The position numbers were made by a program, and so were the translations under genes. From assembly GCA_903970515.1 (NCBI GenBank), contig CAJCJA010000026.1, positions 1 to 53,711 of the forward strand: DNA of 53,711 bases. The letters run 5' to 3'. The notes under the pieces are model-generated. The model was not told the DNA's origin and ran no database searches. It saw only the letters and a program-made list of their open reading frames with translations. Source of the DNA: Candidatus Saccharibacteria bacterium CG_4_10_14_0_2_um_filter_52_9. Lineage in GTDB: Bacteria > Actinomycetota > Acidimicrobiia > Acidimicrobiales > RAAP-2. Shown here piece by piece: positions 15,443 through 23,383 of this stretch; positions within the stretch are counted from its first letter, which is position 1; every line of letters starts with the position of its first letter.

Positions 15443-16279
15443 ATGATCGGCGCGTGGCAAAGTAGTACCAAACTCACGAGCGAACAGCGGCTCGAAGTTC
15501 TGAATCTGCTCAACCGCACCGAAGCCGAACTCGGGCGCGAAGCCATCGACGAAGGACGTCGTCGTATCGTCGTGCACGGTTGGCCCGCGCAGCACTGGCT
15601 GCATTACCACGACACGGGACTCGCCGAGTACGCCATCGCGAACGGCATCAAGCGCACCACCATCGAGATGTGCGGTGGAGGTATTGACGAAGGCCTCTTG
15701 GACCACGTCCTCAAGGAGCACGAATCGGTCGACTGGTGGACCAGGGGTCCCATGGACGTCGCGGGCGCTGAGGTCGTGCGGACGTTGCAATTACTTCGTG
15801 TCATGTTGCCCGTGCCCGTCGTCGAGGTGCCCGCCGGTGCCGTGCTTCGTAATTTCGAACCCGGTCGCGACGAGGACGCCTGGATCGCGCAGAACAACGC
15901 CGCCTTCATGCATCATCCCGAACAGGGCGCCTGGTTGCGCGTTGACCTTGATGAACGCACCAACGAACCATGGTTCGACCCTTCAGGATTTCTCTTGCTC
16001 GAGATCGAAGGCAAACTCGCGGCGTCGTGCTGGACGAAGGTCCACGAACTGCACCCCGATCGATTCGGCGAGATCTACGTGATCTCGGTTGATCCCGCGT
16101 TCCAAGGTCAGGGTCTCGGTCGCGCCATGGTTACCCAAGGGCTTGCGTCGTTGCGAAAGAAGGGCGTCGGTGACGCAGTGTTGTTCGTGGACGAATCCAA
16201 TACGGGAGCTCGAATGCTCTACGAATCGTTGGGTTTTCATCTCGAGCGCGAAGACCGACTGCTGCGTTTCGCGCGTTAA
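15443..16279 (+). CDS. mshD: Mycothiol synthase (acetyl-CoA:Cys-GlcN-Ins acetyltransferase)
   Basis: 278 residues with two GNAT domains, the architecture of MshD, which performs the last step of mycothiol synthesis. The active C-terminal domain has the acetyl-CoA loop QGQGLGRA (221-228) within GEIYVISVDPAFQGQGLG, plus WTKVHELHPD and VDESNTGARMLYESLGF. The N-terminal domain carries WLHYHDTGLAEYAIANG. Mycothiol is restricted to actinobacteria, and mshC is also present in this window. The gene ends by sharing four bases with the opposite-strand VIT1-type gene. Confidence 0.92.
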   Translation: MIGAWQSSTKLTSEQRLEVLNLLNRTEAELGREAIDEGRRRIVVHGWPAQHWLHYHDTGLAEYAIANGIKRTTIEMCGGGIDEGLLDHVLKEHESVDWWTRGPMDVAGAEVVRTLQLLRVMLPVPVVEVPAGAVLRNFEPGRDEDAWIAQNNAAFMHHPEQGAWLRVDLDERTNEPWFDPSGFLLLEIEGKLAASCWTKVHELHPDRFGEIYVISVDPAFQGQGLGRAMVTQGLASLRKKGVGDAVLFVDESNTGARMLYESLGFHLEREDRLLRFAR

Positions 16280-16974
16280 CCGGTGCCCACCCAACGCCCG
16301 ACGCCGTACGTCACACCCGCGGCGATACCGGTAATGACAACTTGGCGTATGGCCCAGCGCAGCGCCCCGCGACGAGTGAAGACACCAATCGCGGCGCCGA
16401 CCAGAATCGAACCAATGGCGGCGAGCACCACCGACCAGAGGACCTGATTTCCACTCCCACTCCACAACCACGGCACGAGTGGGATAAACGCACCAATCGA
16501 GAACGTGACGAGTGACGAAGCCGCTGCGGCGAGAGGCCTTCCCGTTGCCGAAGGGTCCACGCCCAACTCTTCGCGAGCGTGCGTGCGAAGCGCCAAGTCG
16601 GGATCGCGCATGAGGTCGACCGAGAGTCGTTCGGCGAGTGTGTGGTCAATGCCGCGCGACACGAAGAGGTCGCGTAGTTCTTCGCGCTCAGCGACCGGAC
16701 TTTCGGCAATCGCCCGACGCTCCACGTCGATTTCGTATTCGAAGAGTTCTTTTTGCGCCCGCATCGAGAGGTACTCACCGCTGCCCATCGAGAAACCACC
16801 CGCCACCAGTGTCGCGAGTCCCGCGAGGCGAACGACGTTATGACTGGGATCAGCGCCCGCGAAGCCGAGTAGGAACGAAGTGTTCGTGACGAGTCCGTCA
16901 CTAACGCCAAAAATGCCCGCTCGAATCCAACCTCCCGAAATCTGGCGGTGATGTATTACCGGCTGGCTACTCAC
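16276..16974 (-). CDS. VIT1/CCC1-family membrane transporter
   Basis: 232 residues. An N-terminal signature (GIFGVSDGLVTNTSFLLGFAG) and GGFSMGSGEYLSMRAQKE are hallmarks of the VIT1/CCC1 family of iron/manganese transporters. A cytoplasmic helical segment rich in Glu and Arg (about 75-135) is followed by three membrane helices in the C-terminal half. In eukaryotes these proteins load iron or manganese into vacuoles; bacterial substrates are mostly untested, so metal export is inference. The GTG start has AGGA upstream and TAGGAT seven bases before it. Divergent from maoC. Confidence 0.85.
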   Translation of the reverse strand: MSSQPVIHHRQISGGWIRAGIFGVSDGLVTNTSFLLGFAGADPSHNVVRLAGLATLVAGGFSMGSGEYLSMRAQKELFEYEIDVERRAIAESPVAEREELRDLFVSRGIDHTLAERLSVDLMRDPDLALRTHAREELGVDPSATGRPLAAAASSLVTFSIGAFIPLVPWLWSGSGNQVLWSVVLAAIGSILVGAAIGVFTRRGALRWAIRQVVITGIAAGVTYGVGRWVGTG

Positions 16975-17050
16975 TCAATTCATCCTAGAGGTCGACCTCG
17001 CCAATGTTGGCCTCAGGGCACCAAAAGGTAGAGTCGTGCGGGAGGCAATT

Positions 17051-17506
17051 ATGACGACGCACGTAAAGAGCATTGAGGACCTGAGCGCTCTGGTGGGAAC
17101 GCACCTCGGCTATTCGGACTACAAGACCGTCACGCAAGAGCAGGTGAACCTCTTCGCCGACGCGACCGGTGATCATCAATGGATTCACGTCGATCCCGAA
17201 CGTGCAAAGGCTGGTCCTTTCGGACACACGATTGCCCACGGTTATTTGACATTGTCGCTGATACCCGTCTTGCTCGGTGGCGTGATGCACGTCGAGGGCG
17301 TCAGCATGGGTGTGAACTACGGCACCAACAAAGTTCGCTTCACGAGCCCGGTGCCGGTCGGCTCCGAGGTGCGCGCGGGTGCGAGTGTGGCGTCCGTCGA
17401 ACCCGTGAGCGGTGGGGTCCAGGTAGCGCTTGACGTGACTGTCGAGGTGAAGGACGCGCCCAAGCCAAGTTGTGTCGCCCAAGTGGTGTTCCGCTACTAC
17501 GTCTAA
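17051..17506 (+). CDS. MaoC-like (R)-specific enoyl hydratase
   Basis: 151 residues forming a single hot-dog domain. The hydratase motif with catalytic Asp-41 and His-46 is clear (ATGDHQWIHVDPERA...GPFGHTIAHGYLTLSL). Members hydrate trans-2-enoyl-CoA or -ACP thioesters to (R)-3-hydroxyacyl products. The ATG at 17051 follows GGGAGG with good spacing. It ends five bases before menG, and menG overlaps menF, so it probably shares their transcript; whether this hydratase contributes to quinone or fatty acid metabolism cannot be told. Confidence 0.88.
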   Translation: MTTHVKSIEDLSALVGTHLGYSDYKTVTQEQVNLFADATGDHQWIHVDPERAKAGPFGHTIAHGYLTLSLIPVLLGGVMHVEGVSMGVNYGTNKVRFTSPVPVGSEVRAGASVASVEPVSGGVQVALDVTVEVKDAPKPSCVAQVVFRYYV

Positions 17507-17511
17507 TCGCG

Positions 17512-18204
17512 GTGCCCACGACCCCCCTACCCCAAGGCGAGGAGAAGACCCAGCAGGTCCGAGCGATGTTCGACGCGATTGCATCGCGCTACGAATTCGT
17601 CAACAAGTTGATGACGTTCGGTTTGGACGTGCGTTGGCGTCGTCGAGCTGTCCTCGATCTTCGTCTCCCTCCCGCAAGCATCGTGCTCGACATCGCCGCT
17701 GGCACGGGAGACTTCACTCGTGAACTCGCTCGACAAGGGCAACAGCCTGTCGCGACGGACCTAAGTTACGGCATGTTGCGCGCCGGGCGTTCGATGCGAC
17801 ACCGGGTCCAAGCGGATGCCTCGAGACTGCCGTTCCTCGACGCGAGCTTCGACGGCATCACCTGCGGGTACGCACTTCGCAATTTCACGGACCTCGCCGC
17901 CGCCTTTGGCGAGATGGCCCGCGTCACTCGCCAAGGAGGACGATTGTCACTCCTTGAAGTGAGTGAGCCCGAGACCGGACTGCTGCGAACCGGATTTCGA
18001 ATCTGGTTCCGGCGCGTCGTCCCCTTCATCGGTTCACTCGTCTCGGACCGTGCCGCGTATCACTACCTTCCGCAATCGACCGCGTATCTGCCCGACGCCA
18101 AGGAGATCGTACGAATGCTCAATCAATCGGGATTTACTGCGGTGAATCATCGACGGGTGATGGGCGGACTCAGTCAACAGTTCATCGCCACGAGGTCACG
18201 ATGA
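17512..18204 (+). CDS. menG: Demethylmenaquinone methyltransferase
   Basis: 230 residues, a UbiE/MenG-type class I methyltransferase that adds the final methyl group to demethylmenaquinone using S-adenosylmethionine. The family start VRAMFDAIASRYEFVNKLMTFGLD is followed by the SAM-binding loop VLDIAAGTGDFT (58-69) and GYALRNF (UbiE signature 2 region). The GTG at 17512 was chosen because the ORF upstream lies inside maoC; no clear Shine-Dalgarno is seen, so coupling to the gene five bases upstream is likely. The stop overlaps the ATG of menF by 4 bases. Confidence 0.92.
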   Translation: MPTTPLPQGEEKTQQVRAMFDAIASRYEFVNKLMTFGLDVRWRRRAVLDLRLPPASIVLDIAAGTGDFTRELARQGQQPVATDLSYGMLRAGRSMRHRVQADASRLPFLDASFDGITCGYALRNFTDLAAAFGEMARVTRQGGRLSLLEVSEPETGLLRTGFRIWFRRVVPFIGSLVSDRAAYHYLPQSTAYLPDAKEIVRMLNQSGFTAVNHRRVMGGLSQQFIATRSR

Positions 18205-19436
18205 GATTCGTTCGCCGATTGATCCCCCACCAATCGAGCCACCTTCTTCGCACAATCGCCGCGCGCGAGGGCTGGCTCATCGAGAGCCCCGACGCTCTTC
18301 GCGCGGGATTCGGTGGCGCCGCCGCCAGCATCGAGCTCGGCACCGTTGACGGTCCACGCGACGCGATCGCACAACTACAGCGTTACCAATTGACGGGTCA
18401 CGATGGTCCTGCTGGGACGGGCATCGTGGCGTTCGGATCACTTCCCTTTGACCGCGACGCGTCCGCGCACCTCGATGTCGCACGATACTGCGTCACCCAG
18501 ATCAAAAACGGCCCCACGTGGCTGACGACGCTCGAAGGTGCCGATGATGTCGAGCAACAACTCGCCCACGTTGCTCCTGCGGATCAAGAGACCCAAGACG
18601 TGCGATCAATCACGTTTCAACCAACGCCGGAACGCTACGCGCACAACGTCGCGCTCGCCGTCGAGATTCTGCGGCGCAAGGAAATAGATAAAGTGGTGCT
18701 CGCGAGGGCCGTCTTGGGTTCTGTGCCCGAACCAATCGACGCCGCGTCTGTCGCTCAGCGACTCCATCATCGAGAGCCGGCGTGCACTGTCTACTCAATG
18801 CCCACTTCGGACGCACGACGCTTCGTCGGGGCGAGCCCTGAACTCCTCGCGCGTCGCGAGGGAACTGACATCCTTTGCTTTCCCCTCGCGGGCACGATCG
18901 CACTGCCGTCGAACGTCGAACCCGACGATTATCAAAACTGGTTGCTCGGAAGCACCAAGAACCTGCACGAACACGCGGTGCTCGTCGATGACCTCGTGAC
19001 CACGTTGTCCCAGTACTACGACGACATCAACGCGGACGCCACGCCATCGATCGTAAGTCTTCGAACCATCGCGCATCTGGGAACGCGCATTCGCGGACAC
19101 GCCACTCGTGGGAACGCACCCGACGCGCTCGAGGTGCTACGCCTCTTACATCCCACTGCGGCGGTGGGTGGCATACCGCATCGAGGCGCGTATGAGCTCA
19201 TCTGTCGTCTCGAGCAACACGACCGGGGGCATTATGCGGGACCGGTGGGTTGGCTCGACGCGAACGCTGACGGCGAATGGTGGATCGGTATTCGCGGCGT
19301 GCTGCTCGCGGGCACTGAGTTTGAAGCATGGGCGGGTGCGGGGATCGTGAGCGAATCAGACCCCATCGCCGAACGCGAAGAGACCAGAGTGAAACTCGCC
19401 GTCGCCCTCTCGTCGATCCTCACCGATCAGGTCTAG
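18201..19436 (+). CDS. menF: Isochorismate synthase
   Basis: 411-residue chorismate-utilising enzyme; converts chorismate to isochorismate at the entry of menaquinone synthesis. Conserved features are Lys-164 (EIDKVVLAR, the general-base position), GASPELLARR, PLAGT, the Mg-binding Glu-257 (STKNLHEH) and Glu-385 (GIVSESDP), and LHPTAAVGGIP. The position next to menG favours isochorismate synthase over salicylate or anthranilate synthases, which share the fold. A distinct N-terminal half (1-130) is typical. Its stop is shared with the converging mannosyltransferase gene. Confidence 0.9.
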   Translation: MRFVRRLIPHQSSHLLRTIAAREGWLIESPDALRAGFGGAAASIELGTVDGPRDAIAQLQRYQLTGHDGPAGTGIVAFGSLPFDRDASAHLDVARYCVTQIKNGPTWLTTLEGADDVEQQLAHVAPADQETQDVRSITFQPTPERYAHNVALAVEILRRKEIDKVVLARAVLGSVPEPIDAASVAQRLHHREPACTVYSMPTSDARRFVGASPELLARREGTDILCFPLAGTIALPSNVEPDDYQNWLLGSTKNLHEHAVLVDDLVTTLSQYYDDINADATPSIVSLRTIAHLGTRIRGHATRGNAPDALEVLRLLHPTAAVGGIPHRGAYELICRLEQHDRGHYAGPVGWLDANADGEWWIGIRGVLLAGTEFEAWAGAGIVSESDPIAEREETRVKLAVALSSILTDQV

Positions 19437-20152
19437 GAACGCCGTTTCGCGAACGGTCGCGCGAGCGCCCACTTCGTCACGAGACCCAGTGCCTCGACGA
19501 CGATCGCACCTGACATCTTGGATTCGCCGAGCTCGCGATCGGTGAAAGAAATCGGTACCTCGATGATTGAAGCGCCGCCTCGGCGCGCCCGATAGGTCAT
19601 TTCGATCTGAAAACCGTACCCGTCGGCGGTGACGCGTTCGAAGTCGATGACTTCCAACGCGTGCTTGGAGTAGACGCGATATCCGGCGGTCGAGTCCGCA
19701 ACGCGCAGTCCTAACATGATCGACGCGTACTGGTTCCCGCCCCTCGACAAGAGTCGTCGAGAGAGCGTCCACTGAGGGATGTGGCCGCCTTGCACGTAGC
19801 GTGAACCAATGACGACGTCGTTCGTCTCGGCGGCGCGCAAGAGTTCGGGCAACGCGTTGGGGTCGTGGGAGAAGTCGCAGTCAATCTCGACGAAGTGGTC
19901 ATAGCCGTGTTCGATGCCCCACGCGAAGCCGGCCCGGTACGCGCCACCGAGTCCGCTCTTCATGGGACGTTGTAGGACGTCGATGTTGCCAAGTTCGTCG
20001 GCGACGTCGAGTGCCTCCTTCGCCGTACCGTCGGGACTTCCGTCATCGACCACGAGGATTTGTGCGGCGGGAACTGCGTGTCGTAGAGCGCGCAACATCG
20101 ATTCGATGTTCAAGATCTCGTTGTACGTGGGTAAAACCACGAGGGTGCGCAT
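19433..20152 (-). CDS. Polyprenol-phosphate mannosyltransferase (Dpm1/Ppm1-like)
   Basis: 239 residues, a soluble GT2 glycosyltransferase. It begins LVVLPTYNEILNIESML, has ILVVDDGSPDGTA, the metal-binding EIDCDFSHDP, and the polyprenol-phosphate mannose synthase features SGLGGAYRAGFAWG and SRYVQGG. It should transfer mannose from GDP-mannose to a lipid-phosphate carrier at the inner membrane face, for use by membrane mannosyltransferases. Unlike some mycobacterial Ppm1 proteins no acyltransferase domain is fused. It has a TAGAAT -10 six bases before the ATG and no Shine-Dalgarno. It diverges from a UPF0104 membrane protein that may act on lipid-linked sugars. Confidence 0.88.
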   Translation of the reverse strand: MRTLVVLPTYNEILNIESMLRALRHAVPAAQILVVDDGSPDGTAKEALDVADELGNIDVLQRPMKSGLGGAYRAGFAWGIEHGYDHFVEIDCDFSHDPNALPELLRAAETNDVVIGSRYVQGGHIPQWTLSRRLLSRGGNQYASIMLGLRVADSTAGYRVYSKHALEVIDFERVTADGYGFQIEMTYRARRGGASIIEVPISFTDRELGESKMSGAIVVEALGLVTKWALARPFAKRRS

Positions 20153-20158
20153 CCGCTG

Positions 20159-20195
20159 ATTCTACTGAACTCACCTAGACTTCAAAGGTTGAAGT
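20159..20195. promoter_or_regulatory. Promoter with overlapping 17-base palindrome between mannosyltransferase and UPF0104 genes
   Basis: On the minus strand TAGAAT (20164-20159) lies six bases before the mannosyltransferase ATG. ACTTCAA (20179-20185) and TTGAAGT (20189-20195) form a perfect inverted repeat with a three-base centre, flanked by CCT and AGG. It covers the -35 region of the leftward promoter and lies upstream of the rightward gene, which suits a regulator site acting on both. Confidence 0.45.
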
Positions 20196-20218
20196 AGGTC
20201 ACGAGTCCGCAGAAAGTG

Positions 20219-20237
20219 AAGAGTTTAAGGAACTCTT
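20219..20237 (+). promoter_or_regulatory. Hairpin presenting the Shine-Dalgarno of the UPF0104 gene
   Basis: AAGAGTT (20219-20225) and AACTCTT (20231-20237) are a perfect seven-base inverted repeat. The loop is TAAGG, which together with the next base supplies the AAGGA ribosome site, and the ATG follows directly at 20238. Folding would change access to the ribosome site and start codon, so it may be a translational control element. Confidence 0.5.
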
Positions 20238-21293
20238 ATGAGCACCGTCTCCAAGAAGCGATTTACGATGCCTCGCGAAAGTCGCATCATCTTGAGCGCT
20301 GGTTGTCTCGTCTTCGTCTTTGCGTATCTAGTCTTGCCGCAGTTCTCCTCCGCGCGTCCAGCAATCCATCTCCTCGCTGAGCTCAATCCCTTCATCGTTA
20401 TCTTCGCCGTGTTGTGCGAAGTCGCCGCCATTGGTTCGTACGTGGAACTCACGCGCACCGTCTTTTATCCCTACGCGCCAAGTCGATACAACACGCTTCG
20501 CGTCAATCTGGCCGGTCTCGCCATCAGCCACGTCGTCCCGGGGGGCACCGCTCCTGCCGGTGCACTCAGTTATCGGATATTCAATGAACTCGGCGTCCCG
20601 AAGGAGACCAACGCGTTCGGTCTCGCGGCACAGGGCAGCGGATCGGCGGTGGTGCTCAACTTGATCTTCTGGCTCGCGTTGGTGGTCTCGATTCCCCTCG
20701 ACGGATTCAATCCGGCCTACGGGTTCGCGGCGCTCGCGGGCGTGTTCTTGTTGCTGGCGTTCTTTGGCACGATATTGCTCATCACCCGTGGCCAACGTCA
20801 CGCGGACGCGTGGATACGCGCCGCGGCGCGTCACATCCCCACGCTCAATCCGGACAAGATTTCTGGGCTACTCGGCAAAGTTGCCGCGCGCATCACACTG
20901 CTCATCACGAATCGACGCACGTTGTGGTGGGCCTTCACGTGGGCGGGGCTCAACTGGCTCTTCGACGCGACGTGTCTGTGGGTTTTCGTATGGTCCTTCG
21001 GCACCGTGATCTCGCCCATCGACCTCTTGGTCGCCTACGGACTCGCCAACATCTTTGCCGCGATTCCCCTGACGCCGGCGGGACTCGGAGTGGTCGAGGG
21101 TGTGTTGATCACGACGTTGGTCGGCTTCGGGGTCCCGCACAGTCAAGCCATCCTCGCGGTGTTGGCGTATCGTCTCGTGAACTTCTGGATCCCCATCCCC
21201 GTGGGTGGTGTCGCGTACGCCAGTCTGCAATGGCGAAAGGCGCCTCTTACAGCGGGGCAACCGAGCGGGAGCGCAACGTCTCCAGACGCTTGA
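20238..21293 (+). CDS. UPF0104 / lysylphosphatidylglycerol synthase-type integral membrane protein
   Basis: 351 residues with about eight membrane helices. The family pattern is visible as GLAISHVVPGGTAPAGALSYRIF, then AAIPLTPAGLGVVEGVL near the C-terminus. It matches the membrane half of MprF and the UPF0104/AglD group; relatives are proposed lipid or lipid-linked sugar flippases. No lysyl-transferase domain is attached. It is divergent from a polyprenol-phosphate mannose synthase, which fits a flippase role, but this is inference. The start has AAGGAA inside a hairpin loop. Its last 47 bases overlap the end of ppk1 on the opposite strand. Confidence 0.8.
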   Translation: MSTVSKKRFTMPRESRIILSAGCLVFVFAYLVLPQFSSARPAIHLLAELNPFIVIFAVLCEVAAIGSYVELTRTVFYPYAPSRYNTLRVNLAGLAISHVVPGGTAPAGALSYRIFNELGVPKETNAFGLAAQGSGSAVVLNLIFWLALVVSIPLDGFNPAYGFAALAGVFLLLAFFGTILLITRGQRHADAWIRAAARHIPTLNPDKISGLLGKVAARITLLITNRRTLWWAFTWAGLNWLFDATCLWVFVWSFGTVISPIDLLVAYGLANIFAAIPLTPAGLGVVEGVLITTLVGFGVPHSQAILAVLAYRLVNFWIPIPVGGVAYASLQWRKAPLTAGQPSGSATSPDA

Positions 21294-23316
21294 ATTCAGC
21301 CTGCGCTGAGAACTCGTTGACGGGCTGCAGGCGTCGCCAGCGCCGATCCGTCCCAAGGGTCCAGGTGAACATGTCGTCGCGCCACGTAATCTCAAAGCCC
21401 TGCGCGAGATCTTCGCGCAACAGAGGATCCTCGATCGGCACGAGCACCTCGACACGACGGTCCAGGTTTCGCTCCATCAGGTCCGCTGAACCAATGAAGA
21501 TGGCGTAGTCCTTGGACTCGGGCCGCCCGAAGATGAAGACGCGAGAGTGCTCGAGGAACTCACCCACGAGACTGTGCACCGTGATGTTCTCCGACAAACC
21601 CGGCACGCCGGGTCGAAGACAACACAGCGTGCGCACTTCGAGGCGTACTTCGACGCCGGCGCCGCTCGCTTCGTAAAGCGCGTCGATGATTGCGGGGTCC
21701 GTCAAGCCATTCACCTTGATCGCGATACGGCCGTCCGACCCCAAGTCGCGCTGCGTGTTAATCAATTCGATCACGCGCGATCGAGTCGACGAAGGGCTGA
21801 CAATGAGTTTCTCGTAGTTCCCGTCGCGCGCAAAACCGGTGAGGAAATTGAACAACTCGCCCACGTCGTGCGTAATTTGTGGATCGCAGGTCAACAACCC
21901 AAAATCTTCGTAGGACCGTGCCGTTGTCGCGTTGTAGTTTCCCGTCGCGATGTGCGCGTAACGCATCGTCGTCGCACCCTCACTACGAACGACGAGGGCG
22001 GTCTTGGAGTGCGTCTTGAGACCCATGATGCCATAGACGACGTGCACGCCCGCGTCTTCGAGCGCTTTCGCCCATTCAATATTCGCCGCCTCATCGAATC
22101 GCGCCTTCAGCTCCACCAGGGCAACGACCTGTTTGCCACGCTCGACCGCCTGCATCAACGACGCCACGATTGGAGAATCACCCGACGTGCGATAGAGCGT
22201 TTGCTTTATCCCCACCACCTTGGGGTCACTCGCCGCCTGAGCGATGAACACCTCCACCGAATCCGTGAACGAATCGTAGGGATGATGCAACAAGATGTCC
22301 TCGTCGCGAATGGCTGCGAAAATGTCGCCCACGTGATCGCCCTCGAGCAGTCGCTTAGGCGTAATTGGCGACCAACCCTCCCCCTTGAGGTCCGGGCGGT
22401 CGATCGCGTAGAGCGACCACAGGTCATGGAGACCCAACGGCGCGTCGGTGACGTACACGTTCGAGCGATCCAATTTCAATTGGTCCACGAGCAATTCGAG
22501 GAAATCACTCGACATCCCACTTTGAATCTCTACGCGCAGCGCCTCGCCGAATCGCCGACGTCGAAGTTCCACCTCCAAGGCGACCAGTAGGTCGTCGGCC
22601 TCGTCTTCTTCGAGCGTGAGGTCGGCGTTTCGCGTCACGCGAAACAGGTCGGCGCGTCCGATGCGCATGCCGGGAAAGAGGCGGTCCAGATTCTCCATGA
22701 TCAAGTCCTCGAGCAGACACCATCGACTCTCGGCGACCTGCAAGAAGCGTGGCAAGGAGTTGGGGACTTTGACGCGGGCGCTGCGTTCTTCGCCCGTACT
22801 GTCGTCCTTGACGGTCACTGCGATATTGAGCGAAAGGTTCGAAATCATCGGGAAGGGATGACCGGAGTCCACGGCCAAAGGTGTCAACACGGGATACACG
22901 TTCTCGTCGAAATACTTGGTGAGTTTCTTCTTCTCGTCATCGTCGAGGTCGCGGTAGTGCACGACTTCAATGCCCTTAAGTGCCAGCTCCGGTAGCAACG
23001 AATCGAGCACGATGCGGTCTTGTCGTTCGACGAGCGACAAGACTCGCTCTCTTATCGCGGACAGTTGCTGTCGAGGTCGCACGCCGTCAACCGAGGGGGT
23101 CTGTACGCCAGCAGCGACCTTGTCTTCGAGGCTCACGACGCGCACTTGGAAGAACTCATCGACGAGGTCAGCGAAGATGGCAGCAAATTTCACTCGCTCG
23201 AGAACGGTGAGACGAAGATCTTCAGCCAGGTCCAAGAGGCGCGCGCCAAATTCGAGTCTCGACAATTCACGACTCGAGAACCTCTCGGGTCCGAACGAGA
23301 CTGGATCGATACTCAT
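21247..23316 (-). CDS. ppk: Polyphosphate kinase 1
   Basis: 689 residues; reversibly polymerises the gamma phosphate of ATP into polyphosphate. The autophosphorylated His-436 lies in MGLKTHSKTALV and the second conserved His-590 in EHSRVFIFGR. N-terminal (FSSRELSRLEFGARLL), head and two PLD-like catalytic domains are all present. The ATG at 23316 was preferred (AAGGAAAG upstream) over the GTG at 23340, which has no ribosome site. The gene is divergent from a SEDS protein gene and converges on the UPF0104 gene, with a 47-base coding overlap. Confidence 0.95.
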   Translation of the reverse strand: MSIDPVSFGPERFSSRELSRLEFGARLLDLAEDLRLTVLERVKFAAIFADLVDEFFQVRVVSLEDKVAAGVQTPSVDGVRPRQQLSAIRERVLSLVERQDRIVLDSLLPELALKGIEVVHYRDLDDDEKKKLTKYFDENVYPVLTPLAVDSGHPFPMISNLSLNIAVTVKDDSTGEERSARVKVPNSLPRFLQVAESRWCLLEDLIMENLDRLFPGMRIGRADLFRVTRNADLTLEEDEADDLLVALEVELRRRRFGEALRVEIQSGMSSDFLELLVDQLKLDRSNVYVTDAPLGLHDLWSLYAIDRPDLKGEGWSPITPKRLLEGDHVGDIFAAIRDEDILLHHPYDSFTDSVEVFIAQAASDPKVVGIKQTLYRTSGDSPIVASLMQAVERGKQVVALVELKARFDEAANIEWAKALEDAGVHVVYGIMGLKTHSKTALVVRSEGATTMRYAHIATGNYNATTARSYEDFGLLTCDPQITHDVGELFNFLTGFARDGNYEKLIVSPSSTRSRVIELINTQRDLGSDGRIAIKVNGLTDPAIIDALYEASGAGVEVRLEVRTLCCLRPGVPGLSENITVHSLVGEFLEHSRVFIFGRPESKDYAIFIGSADLMERNLDRRVEVLVPIEDPLLREDLAQGFEITWRDDMFTWTLGTDRRWRRLQPVNEFSAQAEFKRLETLRSRSVAPL

Positions 23317-23371
23317 GATGGCGAACGCTTTCCTTGTCACGAAATGAATGTGCTGGAGAACATCGTACGAC

Positions 23372-23377
23372 TAGTGT
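23372..23377 (+). promoter_or_regulatory. Candidate leaderless -10 element (TAGTGT) for the SEDS gene
   Basis: TAGTGT ends six bases before the ATG at 23384 and no Shine-Dalgarno is present, again the TANNNT module. TCGTACGA, an 8-base palindrome, lies just upstream at 23364-23371. Confidence 0.45.
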
Positions 23378-23383
23378 CGAAAC

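Noticed and set aside
21547-22590. 347-codon plus-strand open frame inside ppk1
   Set aside because: It is a mirror of ppk1 codons in GC-rich DNA: composition is rich in Arg, His and Val with no recognisable domain, and ppk1 is full length.
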